The notes below the pieces were generated by a model. The model ran no database searches. It was not told the DNA's origin and was given only the letters and a program-made list of their open reading frames with translations. A stretch of 64,000 nucleotides of DNA from Rhodobacteraceae bacterium QY30. GTDB taxonomy: Bacteria; Pseudomonadota; Alphaproteobacteria; Rhodobacterales; Rhodobacteraceae. Shown in pieces: positions 1 to 7,931 of this stretch. The DNA lies in assembly GCA_002356635.1 (NCBI GenBank), contig CP023454.1, forward strand, positions 2,030,501 to 2,094,500, in the 5' to 3' direction. Position numbers and translations under genes: made by a program. How positions within the stretch are numbered: the first letter of the stretch is position 1; each line of letters begins with the position of its first letter.

Positions 1-507
1 GGCGGAAGCTTCCACCGGCAGCAGATCATCTCGGACCCCTATGTGCTTGCGGTGCCAGAGTCGGTGGACCTGCGCGACATCCCGGCGGCGTCCGGTCTGG
101 GTGAGGCGCAGCTTGCCGTTCTCAACAGCACCATCCAGTTCGTTTTCGGCAATGAACATTCCCGCCGGATCGAGGACTGGTTCGCCCGGGTCCTGCCGAC
201 CCACCGGCTGATCGCCCGGGCGCGAAGTTTCGAGATGGCGCTGGAACTGGTCCGTCAGGGCCAGGGGGTCTGTCTGGTCCCGGCGCTTGCGGCGCTTGCT
301 GGCAACCTGACCATGGGCGGGGTCAGGCTTTATGAAACCGGCCTGCCCGCCCGCAACATCGTTGCGATCGTCCCCGCGCAATACCAGCGGATGCAACCCT
401 ACGCGGCGTTGTTGGGCGCCCTTCAGACGGCGGCCCGCGACGTGCAACTGCCGCGAACAGAACCCATGCCGCGCTTTGTCGCCGCGCGTATCGCTCGGGG
501 GGCATAA
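1..507 (+). CDS. LysR-family regulator, C-terminal part (partial at window start)
   Basis: The reading frame is open from base 1, so the gene starts before the window; 168 residues are visible. They match the second half of a LysR substrate-binding domain: a stretch in which the effector loop reads QGVCLVPALAA, followed by a typical short C-terminal tail. The DNA-binding domain is out of view, so the regulon cannot be read. It lies 129 bases upstream of pqqA on the same strand. Control of the pqq operon is possible, but only from proximity. Confidence 0.75.
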   Translation, partial: GGSFHRQQIISDPYVLAVPESVDLRDIPAASGLGEAQLAVLNSTIQFVFGNEHSRRIEDWFARVLPTHRLIARARSFEMALELVRQGQGVCLVPALAALAGNLTMGGVRLYETGLPARNIVAIVPAQYQRMQPYAALLGALQTAARDVQLPRTEPMPRFVAARIARGA

Positions 508-636
508 GCTGAGGCTATGGTTGCGATAGATGGCGCGTCAGGGATTGCCCTCCTAACCTGAAGGCGCGGGGATGTCCCTCGTAGCTGTGAATGAGGTGCG
601 GTCACGCGCTTCATCTACCCCAGTGAGGAGATTTGC

Positions 637-717
637 ATGACTTGGACCACACCGAAAGTCGCTGAAGTGCCGGTTGGCATGGAAATCAACATGTACGCCT
701 GCGCAAAGCAGAAGTGA
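637..717 (+). CDS. pqqA: PqqA, ribosomal precursor peptide of pyrroloquinoline quinone
   Basis: This 26-residue peptide is the substrate from which PQQ is built. The family signature is a Glu and a Tyr three residues apart that are cross-linked by PqqE; here they are Glu16 and Tyr20 in MEINMYACAK. A GAGGAG ribosome site lies 7 bases before the ATG. The usual strong pqqA expression fits its place at the head of the operon. It ends 34 bases before the chosen start of pqqB. The gene is too short for most automatic callers, so it could easily be missed. Confidence 0.93.
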   Translation: MTWTTPKVAEVPVGMEINMYACAKQK

Positions 718-751
718 TGACTTGCCTGCTGCGGGCAACGGGACGCATGTG

Positions 752-1675
752 ATGGTGCGTGTGATCGTACTTGGGTCCGCAGCAGGCGGCGGCCTGCCAC
801 AATGGAACTGCGCCTGCCATCGGTGCCGGGCGGCCCGCGCTGGCGATCTGTCAGAAAACGGGCAGATGTCGTTGGCCGTCAGCGCCGATGAAGGGGTGAA
901 CTGGTTCGTCATCAACGCGTCCCCGGATCTGCGCCAGCAGGTCATCGGCTCCAGCGCGCTGTCGCCGCGTCCCGACAGGCTCCGGGACAGTCCGATCGCG
1001 GGCGTCATCCTGACAAACGCCGAAGTCGATGCCATTGCAGGTCTGCTGTCACTGCGTGAAGGCGCCGCCTTTTCCATCCTGGCCCACCCGAAAGTCCTGT
1101 CCACCCTGGCGCAGAACAGTATTTTCGACGTGCTTGACCGGGTCCGGATACCGAGGATTGCCGTGACGCTGGATCAGGCCTGCTTCCCCTTGCTGCCGGA
1201 TGGTGCCCCCTCCGGGCTGCGGCTGGACGCCTTTGATGTTCCGGGCAAGGTGGCCCTTTATCTGGAAGGGGCGGCCGGTTCGGCGACGGCGTCGGGCGAC
1301 ACGATCGGCCTGAACCTGACCGATCTGCGCAGTGGCGCACGCGTCTGCATCATCGCAGGCTGTGCCGAAATAACGCCCGCACTGGAGGCGAGGATAGCAG
1401 GAGCCGATCTGCTGTTCTTCGACGGAACGCTGTGGTCGGATGACGAGATGATCCGCGCAGGTCTGGGCCAGAAGACCGGCAAGCGTATGGGGCATTTGTC
1501 GATGTCCGGCCCGGACGGGGTGATCGCGCGGTTGGCCCATCTGAAAATCGGTCGCCGAGTCTTTGTTCACATCAACAATTCGAACCCCGTCCACGATCCG
1601 GCTTCGGCAGAACGACAACAGGTGGAAGCAGCCGGATGGTCTGTGCCTGCCCCCAACATGGAGTTCACGACATGA
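752..1675 (+). CDS. pqqB: PqqB, metallo-beta-lactamase-fold oxygenase of PQQ synthesis
   Basis: The 307-residue protein matches PqqB (usual length about 300). It begins with VRVIVLGSAAGGGLPQWN, and the family's CxCxxC zinc-site motif follows as CACHRC. PqqB is an iron-dependent hydroxylase proposed to act on the cross-linked Glu-Tyr intermediate. The frame stays open up to 674 but that part overlaps pqqA and has no family match, so the ATG at 752 was chosen. Its stop codon overlaps the pqqC start (ATGA at 1672). Confidence 0.93.
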   Translation: MVRVIVLGSAAGGGLPQWNCACHRCRAARAGDLSENGQMSLAVSADEGVNWFVINASPDLRQQVIGSSALSPRPDRLRDSPIAGVILTNAEVDAIAGLLSLREGAAFSILAHPKVLSTLAQNSIFDVLDRVRIPRIAVTLDQACFPLLPDGAPSGLRLDAFDVPGKVALYLEGAAGSATASGDTIGLNLTDLRSGARVCIIAGCAEITPALEARIAGADLLFFDGTLWSDDEMIRAGLGQKTGKRMGHLSMSGPDGVIARLAHLKIGRRVFVHINNSNPVHDPASAERQQVEAAGWSVPAPNMEFTT

Positions 1676-2436
1676 CGCGGGTCGACCTGGACCGCGATGC
1701 GCCGGAGGAACCGCTGGACAACGCCAATGCGCTGGAACGCCGGTTGCGCCGTATCGGGGCGACCCGTTATCACAACCTGCATCCGTTCCATCAGATGTTG
1801 CATGGCGGCACGCTCTCGAAGGGACAGGTTCAGGCCTGGGCGCTGAACCGGTACTATTACCAAAGCTCGATTCCCCTGAAGGATGCCATTGTCCTGTCGC
1901 GGTTTCGCGACCGGCACATCCGGCTGGAATGGCGCCACCGGATCGAAGATCACGACGGCGACTTCCAGACCGAGGGCGGGATCGAGCGATGGCTCAAGCT
2001 GACGGATGGCCTCGGACTTGACCGGCGGTACGTCGAATCGACGGTTGGTATCCTTCCAGCCACGCGGTTTGCCGTCGATGCCTACGTGCATTTCGTACGC
2101 GACAAGACCCCGCTCGAGGCGATCGCCTCGTCATTGACCGAACTGTTTGCGCCCAACCTTCACGAAGAACGCATCGCGGGCATGTTGCGGCACTACGATT
2201 TCATCCATCCCGGCGTGATGACCTATTTCCAGCGTCGCCTGGAACAGGCTCCGCGCGATGCGAACTTTGCCCTGGCTTATGTGCGCGAACACGCAACGAC
2301 GCCCGAGATGCGGCAGGCGGTGTGCGATGCCCTGATCTTCAAGACCAATGTGCTTTGGGTGCAGCTCGACGCTCTTTACCATGCCTACGTCACCGGCATG
2401 GTCCCGCCCGGCGCTTTCCGGCCGGAGGAGATGTGA
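1672..2436 (+). CDS. pqqC: PqqC, pyrroloquinoline-quinone synthase
   Basis: The 254-residue protein matches PqqC, the cofactor-free oxidase that closes the ring and performs the final eight-electron oxidation to PQQ. Typical blocks are visible: YHNLHPFHQMLHGG near residue 37, WALNRYYYQ near 60, and an internal RIEDHDGD block. The start overlaps the pqqB stop by four bases, and its stop overlaps the pqqD start as TGATG, so translation is probably coupled. PqqC has the fold of the TenA/haem-oxygenase group. Confidence 0.94.
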   Translation: MTRVDLDRDAPEEPLDNANALERRLRRIGATRYHNLHPFHQMLHGGTLSKGQVQAWALNRYYYQSSIPLKDAIVLSRFRDRHIRLEWRHRIEDHDGDFQTEGGIERWLKLTDGLGLDRRYVESTVGILPATRFAVDAYVHFVRDKTPLEAIASSLTELFAPNLHEERIAGMLRHYDFIHPGVMTYFQRRLEQAPRDANFALAYVREHATTPEMRQAVCDALIFKTNVLWVQLDALYHAYVTGMVPPGAFRPEEM

Positions 2437-2771
2437 TGCAGGCCGAGACCCCTCCTGCGGTCCGGGCGCCACGGCCAAGGATCACGGCGCAAAGCGTTCC
2501 GCGACTGCCCCGGCATGTGAAACTGCATCACGACAAGACCCGCGACCGGTGGGTCATCCTGGTGCCCGAACGTGTCTTGTTGCCGGATGATACTGCCGTG
2601 GCCGTGCTGCAGCGCGTCGATGGCGCGCGGCGCGTATGCGACATCGTTGACGATCTGGCGCGGGTCTACAATGCCGATCCGGCGCTGATCCTGAAAGACA
2701 GCATCGCGCTGCTGCAGGATCTGGCTGACAAGGCTTTCCTCCTGGCCGCAACGGAGCCCCCCGATGCCTGA
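2436..2771 (+). CDS. pqqD: PqqD, peptide chaperone for PqqA
   Basis: The 111-residue protein is a RiPP recognition element that holds PqqA and presents it to PqqE. The core has the PqqD pattern PRHVKLHHDKTRDRWVILVP followed by DDTAVAVLQRVDG and a helical tail. PqqD is usually about 90 residues; the extra here is a Pro/Arg-rich N-terminus of about 20 residues. The start ATG at 2436 overlaps the pqqC stop by one base, and the end overlaps pqqE by eight bases. Confidence 0.92.
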   Translation: MQAETPPAVRAPRPRITAQSVPRLPRHVKLHHDKTRDRWVILVPERVLLPDDTAVAVLQRVDGARRVCDIVDDLARVYNADPALILKDSIALLQDLADKAFLLAATEPPDA

Positions 2772-3936
2772 AGATCGCCCGCATGACGGAGATGACTTCC
2801 AACTCGTCACCCGCACCGGTGACTTGGAACGCACCCAGTATGGTATCCCCCTGGCCGTTCTGGCGGAGCTGACCCACAGGTGCCCGCTGCAATGTCCCTA
2901 TTGTTCCAATCCTCTTGAACTCGAAGCTGCATCAGGGGAACTGACCACGGCGGAATGGTTGCACGTGATCGACGAGTTGGCCGAGATCGGTGTGCTGCAG
3001 ATCCATTTCTCGGGCGGGGAGCCGACGGTGCGCAAGGATCTTGTCGCGCTGGTTGCCCGCGCAACCGAGGTGGGTCTTTATTCCAACCTGATCACCTCTG
3101 CCGTCATGCTGACGCGCGACAAGCTGGCGGCGCTGGCCGATGCGGGCCTGAACCACGTACAGATCAGTTTTCAGGGGGCAGAGCCGGTAGTGGCAGACCG
3201 GGTCGGAGGTTTTCGCAATGGCCATGCGAAAAAGCTGGCGGCAGCACGCTGGACCCGGGAACTGGATCTGCCGCTGACCATCAACGCGGTGATGCATCGG
3301 CAGAACCTGCATCAGTTGCCCGACATCATCGACATGGCGGTTGCGCTGGATGCCGACCGACTCGAAGTGGCCAATGTGCAGTATTACGGCTGGGCGCTGA
3401 AGAACCGTCAGGCCTTGATGCCCACTGTGGCCCAACTCGAACAGACGACCCGTCTGGTCACTGCCGCACAGCAGAGGCTGAACGCAGTGCTGGTCATCGA
3501 CTACGTGATCCCGGATTATTATGCCTCGCGGCCCAAGCAGTGCATGGGGGGCTGGGGGCGCCAGTTCTTCAATATTTCGCCCGCAGGCAAGGTTCTGCCA
3601 TGTCATGCGGCCGAGACGATCACCGGCCTGTCGTTCGAAAGCGTGCGTGACCATTCGCTGGACTGGATCTGGAACCATTCAGCGGCCTTCAACCGGTATC
3701 GGGGCACGGACTGGATGCCCGAACCCTGCCTCAGTTGTGCGCACAAGGAAGAGGATTTCGGCGGTTGCCGGTGCCAGGCCTTCGCCCTGACCGGAGACGC
3801 GGGAAATACCGATCCGGCCTGCGCCCTTTCGCCGATGCATGGACGCATATTTGCGCTGGCGGAAACCGAGTCCGGCGCCGATCGGAACGCGTTCCTCTAC
3901 CGCAACTTTTCCGGCGGTCTGCCCGAAACAGATTGA
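2764..3936 (+). CDS. pqqE: PqqE, radical SAM PqqA Glu-Tyr cyclase
   Basis: The 390-residue radical SAM enzyme joins Glu and Tyr of PqqA by a carbon-carbon bond. The SAM cluster motif CxxxCxxC is Cys40, Cys44 and Cys47 (RCPLQCPYCSNP). The C-terminal SPASM region carries the auxiliary-cluster cysteines: CMGGWGRQFF, PCHAAE, and CLSCAHKEEDFGGCRC. The length equals the family norm. It is the last gene of the operon. No pqqF peptidase and no PQQ-dependent dehydrogenase is visible in the window, so these must be elsewhere. Confidence 0.95.
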   Translation: MPEDRPHDGDDFQLVTRTGDLERTQYGIPLAVLAELTHRCPLQCPYCSNPLELEAASGELTTAEWLHVIDELAEIGVLQIHFSGGEPTVRKDLVALVARATEVGLYSNLITSAVMLTRDKLAALADAGLNHVQISFQGAEPVVADRVGGFRNGHAKKLAAARWTRELDLPLTINAVMHRQNLHQLPDIIDMAVALDADRLEVANVQYYGWALKNRQALMPTVAQLEQTTRLVTAAQQRLNAVLVIDYVIPDYYASRPKQCMGGWGRQFFNISPAGKVLPCHAAETITGLSFESVRDHSLDWIWNHSAAFNRYRGTDWMPEPCLSCAHKEEDFGGCRCQAFALTGDAGNTDPACALSPMHGRIFALAETESGADRNAFLYRNFSGGLPETD

Positions 3937-3956
3937 AGCGGCTTGACGCAGGATGC

Positions 3957-3992
3957 TCCGGCCGGGAACGGGTCCCGTCCGGCCCGCCTTTT
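3957..3992 (+). terminator. Probable Rho-independent terminator after pqqE
   Basis: A GC-rich hairpin (GGCCGG ... ACGG-GTC-CCGT-CCGGCC, with a two-base bulge on the left arm) is followed by CGCC and four T residues. It lies 20 bases after the pqqE stop. The T tract is short, so termination strength is uncertain. Confidence 0.55.
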
Positions 3993-4125
3993 CAATTACA
4001 CGCCGCCTGGATTGATCAAGAATTTTGAATTCGGACGGCGACCGACCGGCTGGGACGCGCGCCGCCGGTCAAATCCCCCAAGGGGCCGAAAGGCGTGGCC
4101 TGCGGCTCCTGAGGAATTCACCCGA

Positions 4126-5118
4126 TCACCCCCCGGTCTCGACCCGGATCGACCTGACTTGATCCGCCGTCAGATACCCCGTCGCCGGCTCCCCTTCGTC
4201 TGACTGCCATGCGGCAATGGCGCGGCGTGTGCCCGGCCCGAAGGTCCCGTCCGTTCGAAGCGGGTCGTAACCCAGTCGGGTCAGCCGACGTTGCAGGTCC
4301 GACCGCTCGGCGAGGGTCAGGGACAGCAGCCGCTCCTCCAGCGCGGCCCCGGCCGAGCCGTTCCCCGACGGCGGGACCTTGCCTGCCTGCGCCGCGATCT
4401 GATTGACCTGCGCCGCCGTCACATAGCCGGTCGGGTCCTTGCGGTTCGCCGTCTGCCAAGCCCTGATCGCACCCCGGGTCCGGCTGCCCCACAGGCCATC
4501 CGCCACCCCCGCATCATAGCCGATGCTGCCAAGCTGGCGCTGGATCTCGGTCCGTTGACTGCGGGTCAGACGCAGACGCGCCTCGGTCTCGATCGGGCTG
4601 AGCCCGTCAGGACCGTCGGGCGGCACCACCACAGCCCCCCGCAGCAGCACCTTCAGCTGAGCCCCGGTGACATAGCCCGTGACCTTGTCGCCCCGGTCCC
4701 GCTGCCAGGTCGCGATCGCCGCCCGTGTGTTCCGCCCCCAGACGCCGTCGGCCCCGTAGGTCCGGTAACCCAACCGCGTCAGTTCGCGCTGAACCGCGAT
4801 CCTTTGCGGGACGGTAATGCGCAGCCGCGCCTCGGCCATGATCGCCGCCTCGGCCGAACCCTCCACCGGTGCACCCAGCCGTGCCAGCGCCCGTTCGGCG
4901 TTCGCGCGATAGGCGCCCTTCGGGAACTTCGCCAGATAATTGCGGTAGGCCGAGACCGTGTCGGCGTCCTGAGCCGCGATATAGGTGTTGCGGTCCAGTT
5001 CCTGCTGCAAGAGCGTATCCGCAATTCCGCCGATCACGTCCTTCAGGTCCTGCGCCGGGGCCGGACCAGTCAGACCCAGGCTTGCCGTAAGGATCAACGG
5101 TAGGGTGAACATCCGCAT
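4126..5118 (-). CDS. Secreted protein with three peptidoglycan-binding repeats
   Basis: The 330-residue protein has a clear signal peptide (MRMFTLPLILTASLGLTG, cleavage near APAQ). Three PG_binding_1-type repeats follow at about residues 115-165, 185-235 and 270-325. Each has the pattern 'LGYDP...DGTFGPGTRRAIAAWQ' with 'TGYLTADQ'. A tetratricopeptide-like stretch (SAYRNYLAKFPKGAYRANAE) precedes them. No hydrolase domain is visible, so a wall-anchoring role is inferred. The ATG at 5118 was chosen over the longer frame because AAAGGA lies 8 bases upstream and the signal peptide starts there. It converges on pqqE. Confidence 0.8.
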   Translation of the reverse strand: MRMFTLPLILTASLGLTGPAPAQDLKDVIGGIADTLLQQELDRNTYIAAQDADTVSAYRNYLAKFPKGAYRANAERALARLGAPVEGSAEAAIMAEARLRITVPQRIAVQRELTRLGYRTYGADGVWGRNTRAAIATWQRDRGDKVTGYVTGAQLKVLLRGAVVVPPDGPDGLSPIETEARLRLTRSQRTEIQRQLGSIGYDAGVADGLWGSRTRGAIRAWQTANRKDPTGYVTAAQVNQIAAQAGKVPPSGNGSAGAALEERLLSLTLAERSDLQRRLTRLGYDPLRTDGTFGPGTRRAIAAWQSDEGEPATGYLTADQVRSIRVETGG

Positions 5119-5248
5119 GGGCACATCCTTTCCATCACACGCATCAGCGCGCCTCTGGTGAGGACAACGCGCGGATTCAACGATGGTTTCAGCACGGGCC
5201 CGGGCCGGCCGACGTGGCCGCGCACCGGTGCCGATCCTTGATCTTGGC

Positions 5249-5388
5249 AAGGGGTGCTGTCAGACCGGGACAATTTCCAAAGTGCGCCGAAGGGCTGGTG
5301 CGAACTCTACGCGGCTGTGCATCCATCGGCCCATTTCTCGAGTGTCGCCCCGGCCCAACTCCTTCAGCGCGGCGCCGCACTTGGAGAG
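5249..5388 (-). mobile_element. IS6-family transposase remnant (C-terminal fragment)
   Basis: The plus strand begins with the IS6-type end GGTGCTGTCAGA. The minus strand then encodes a broken version of the conserved block 'LGRGDDRETGRWLNNRAENSH', here ELGRGDTREMGRWMHSR. Stops and frame changes show it is dead. It ends where an IS3 fragment begins. Confidence 0.7.
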
Positions 5389-5490
5389 AGATGCGGACTC
5401 ACCCCCAACCGCCAAGAAACATCCCGAACCGGATAGCCCCGCACCGTGATCTGCTGCACCGCATCCCGCTTGAACTCCTCGCTGTAGTTG
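5389..5490 (-). pseudogene. IS3-family OrfA N-terminal fragment
   Basis: The minus strand reads NYSEEFKRDAVQQITVRGY followed by PVRDVSWRLGVS, the helix-turn-helix start of an IS3-family OrfA. Only about 34 residues remain. It is cut by the IS6 remnant on one side and by another IS6 end on the other. Confidence 0.7.
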
Positions 5491-5491
5491 C

Positions 5492-5660
5492 TGGTCGGTG
5501 CTGTCAGAAAAATGCGAACCATCCGTTTGCCCCGCCCACGCCGATCTCAGGCCGCGATAAGGCCACTCCACTGGGCAAGAGCGGCGGCGCGGCTGGTCTT
5601 GAAATTGTCCGGCTGTATCGGGCCCGCTCCTGGTTGAAGTGGTGGGAATTCGCGAACGTC
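5492..5660 (-). mobile_element. IS6-family end fragment
   Basis: Bases 5493-5650 are a near copy of the IS6 left end seen at 55030. They start with GGTGCTGTCAGA and share the block 'GCCGATCTCAGGCCGCGA' and the following AAGAGCGGCGGCGCGG. Similarity stops after GGTTGAAGTGG near 5641. This part encodes only the last residues of the transposase. Confidence 0.75.
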
Positions 5661-5759
5661 GGCAGATTGAATCTCCGCCGCGCCCGGCGTGTGCGGATCG
5701 ACGAACTAGGGCGGGTGCACACGATCCGCATGGGACGATCTGACAGGCAGACCAACACT

Positions 5760-5933
5760 TCGGGCGCATTCCATCAAGCCGACTTCCCGACACCGCAGGG
5801 CGCAAGCCCTCTGACGCAGGTCCTGGTGCGCCTGGCGCAAAGGCTCGCCTAATCCTGCGAGTCGGGCAAACTGCACCTCGTCTTTCTGGACAGACCGATC
5901 CGCATTGCCGCCGAGGATCAGGACGATGAGTGA
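5760..5933 (+). pseudogene. Decayed cas1 C-terminus (type II style), weak
   Basis: The frame gives SPLTQVLVRLAQRLA, an in-frame TAA at 5850, then SCESGKLHLVFLDRPIR and a run ending DQDDE before TGA at 5931. The position is what a type II cas1 tail would show: its stop overlaps the ATG of the adjacent cas2 remnant by eight bases (ATGAGTGA), the usual coupling. The sequence match alone is modest, so the call rests mainly on the cas2 neighbour. No catalytic part remains; the upstream side is lost to an IS6 fragment. Confidence 0.45.
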
Positions 5934-6215
5934 AGGCGGCTTCAAGCAACTTTCAGGATACAGGATCATGTGGGTATGGTACTTTTCGATCTGCCGGTGT
6001 TGACCAGCGCCTGAACGCAAGCGGGCCGCCATGCATGGAGCGAAGAGAAGGCCGAAAGCTATGCCCGACAGGTTGGCGACCTCGTCCCCGACGCCGGCCA
6101 TGTGCAGGTTATCTTCTTCACCGACAGGCAATATGGTTTCAGTCAGGTCTTCCACGGCAAGCCACGATCGAAAGCGTCTGCGGAAAAACGGCTCAACTCG
6201 TATTGTTCTAGACTT
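5926..6215 (+). pseudogene. cas2: Frameshifted cas2 remnant, type II-C style
   Basis: Three frame pieces add up to a Cas2. The first is MSEGGFKQLSGYRIMWV (5926-5976). A shifted piece follows, MVLFDLPVLTS, which is the beta-alpha start with the conserved Asp. After a gap comes EEKAESYARQVGDLVPDAGH then VQVIFFTDRQYGFSQVFHGK, the family's 'FTD-Q ... FxGK' block. At least one frameshift and a stop near 6012 make it non-functional. Type II-C Cas2 proteins of alphaproteobacteria have this order and spacing (recalled family knowledge). No cas9 and no repeat array is visible nearby. Confidence 0.68.
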
Positions 6216-6545
6216 GCAGAGGCATTTTTCCGGGGCCCAACTCAAGAAAAACCCCCGCACAACAAGAAGTTGCGCGGTGTGGATCCTGCAGAAGAAGCGG
6301 AGTGGCCAAGCCGCACGGAGTTATGTCCTCGGTTCTGTTACAGCCCCGCAGACGGTTTTCGGTGCTCAAACGTTGGGGAATGGCCGCTTGGTCGGTGGGC
6401 AGCCGCCCGCGCCGGGGCAGGCCCGGAGGCGGGGTGCCGGGACAGACCGTCACGAAGCGAAGTGATCGCACTTCGTGACGGACCGAGTCACTGCGGTCCA
6501 GCAGCCACATCCCCGTAGTCGAGGCGATTACGGTCCTTTACCCCC
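6216..6545. other. Non-coding stretch with a direct repeat and a hairpin
   Basis: No convincing gene is seen. It holds the first copy of a diverged direct repeat (6322-6449) and, directly after it, a hairpin with a perfect 9-base stem (GTCACGAAG / CTTCGTGAC, 6449-6479). The hairpin lacks a T tract on either strand. Confidence 0.5.
6322..6449 (+). repeat. Diverged direct repeat, copy 1
   Basis: It matches 7390-7530 over about 130 bases with small indels. A 24-base identical core (GTTGGGGAATGGCCGCTTGG plus TCGG) lies at 6372-6395, and both copies end with GGGACAGACCG. The two copies bracket the VPLPA-CTERM gene. The repeat encodes nothing recognisable. Confidence 0.75.
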
Positions 6546-7217
6546 TCAACGACGTTTCCGAGCGCGAAGCCCGAAGAAGCCAAGTGTTGCAAAGGCTGAG
6601 CCAACCAGTGGCAGACTGGCCGGAACGGGCACCGGAGCAAGTGTCACGTTGTCCAGGTTGAAATGTGAGCAAGGGTTATCAGCGCAAAAAATCGTGTACC
6701 CAGGTCGGCTTGGGAATTGCGGCCATTGCAGCGAAAATCGAAGTGAGGTCAGGCCGGTGAATGCGCGAGAAAACAGAAATGAGTTTGGAGCAACATCATT
6801 CGCATTTACCCATTGGGAAATAACTGATTTTCCACCCCTAAACCCTTCAATCAGAAGGTTGCTAGTGGTGACTTCTTCGCACTCCCATGTTTCATCATTG
6901 CAGCTTACAGAATTGAAAGATGACCAAGGCACCTGAAAGCTCAAGGCCCGAAAGCGCTTCGGCATGCTAAAATTTACGCTGCGCGATGCAGAAGTCCCCC
7001 CGTCGTCCATATGCAGGGTGCCTCCTATATACGTCGGGTCGAGAGGTCTGTCTGCGACCATTGTAATGCCGTTCTCAATGTAGCTGTAAGTTGCGAAATA
7101 GTCTTCCGGGCTTAAAGGCTTATCGAACGTCATCGTGGCACCACAGGCTTGAGAGCCTATCGTCGCCAACACAGAGACGCTGACTAGCTGGCGAATAAAT
7201 GAAGTCAGCACTTTCAA
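6546..7217 (-). CDS. Secreted protein with VPLPA-type C-terminal sorting signal
   Basis: The 223-residue protein has an N-terminal signal peptide (first 25 residues, ending near QACGA). At the C-terminus it has a tripartite sorting signal: VPVPASLPLVGSA, a hydrophobic helix, then the basic tail RARKRR. This is the VPxPA variant of PEP-CTERM, recognised by exosortase-type systems. The middle is a beta-rich domain with four cysteines and no recognised function. Its AT-rich codon use differs sharply from neighbours, and diverged direct repeats flank it, suggesting transfer. No exosortase gene is in the window. Confidence 0.75.
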   Translation of the reverse strand: MKVLTSFIRQLVSVSVLATIGSQACGATMTFDKPLSPEDYFATYSYIENGITMVADRPLDPTYIGGTLHMDDGGTSASRSVNFSMPKRFRALSFQVPWSSFNSVSCNDETWECEEVTTSNLLIEGFRGGKSVISQWVNANDVAPNSFLFSRAFTGLTSLRFSLQWPQFPSRPGYTIFCADNPCSHFNLDNVTLAPVPVPASLPLVGSAFATLGFFGLRARKRR

Positions 7218-7389
7218 TCTCCCTTATGTGATCTCGTTGCAGGCTTTCAGTTGATCACAGATTCGTCAACTCGCCCCCCTCCGGCCCGGGCATTGCCTTT
7301 CATCCCCGTGCCGGGGCCTTATGGGCAGCGCGCGGCGTTCTGACCGATCGAAAAATTGGCGCATTAATCATGCAATTTACGAATATGCT

Positions 7390-7530
7390 CTATCCCAGGT
7401 TCTGTCTCAGGCCCGCAGACGCGGTTGTCGGTTATGTCAAAAAGTTGGGGAATGGCCGCTTGGTCGGCGGGCCAGAGGGATTGCAGCCGCCCGCGCTGGG
7501 GCAGGCCGGGGGGCGGGGCCGGGACAGACC
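7390..7530 (+). repeat. Diverged direct repeat, copy 2
   Basis: This is the partner of 6322-6449, in the same orientation. The identical 24-base core is at 7444-7467. This copy carries a short insertion (CAGAGGGATT region) compared with copy 1. It lies on the 5' side of the minus-strand VPLPA-CTERM gene. Confidence 0.75.
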
Positions 7531-7770
7531 GGGGACGGCGGACAGCGTCCGGCCCCAAGTCCGCCGTTGCGCGGCCTGCGCGTTCCCTACGATACGCTGC
7601 CCTGCCCTATTTCGCTCACTCCCACGCCTTTCTGGCCCAGCGCTCGACGGGCCGGAAACCCGTTTAAACCCCTTCGGGGCTGGTCCGGCAGGGAGCACCG
7701 CTTTAGGGGCAGATTAGGGGCACCGCTCGGTTGGGTGCAATTTTCATAATGATTTCATGCTGAATTGGCG
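7531..7770. other. Non-coding stretch without recognisable genes
   Basis: Nothing codes convincingly here. It contains short GC-rich inverted repeats (for example CCCC-TT-CGGGG near 7667) and sits between the direct repeat and an IS6 remnant. Confidence 0.4.
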
Positions 7771-7921
7771 GTGCTGTCAGAATACGAACCCGTCTCGGCA
7801 CTGCCCGCAGATCTCGGAAGCAAACCGCGGCCCTAACCGGTTCCACCAGAAGCGCACCCGCGAGAGGTCATGCCCTGAAGCGATCCCGCTGCCCCGTCCC
7901 GGCTCAAGGAGGGTTTTCTTT
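7771..7921 (-). mobile_element. IS6-family remnant with internal deletion
   Basis: It starts with GGTGCTGTCAGAATACGAAC and continues into the transposase N-terminal block (GGTTCCACCAGAAGCG). It ends with a degraded right end (CCCGGCTCAAGGAGGGTTTT). About 80% of the element between the ends is missing, so only a MITE-sized shell remains. Confidence 0.65.
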
Positions 7922-7931
7922 TACAACGCCC

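Noticed and set aside
6449-6479. Terminator at the 9-base stem hairpin
   Set aside because: No T tract follows the stem on either strand and no gene ends right there, so it is listed only as a hairpin.
6216-7530. CRISPR array next to the cas2 remnant
   Set aside because: The only repeated unit is a pair of about 130-base repeats 1 kb apart. There are no regularly spaced 30-40 base repeats.
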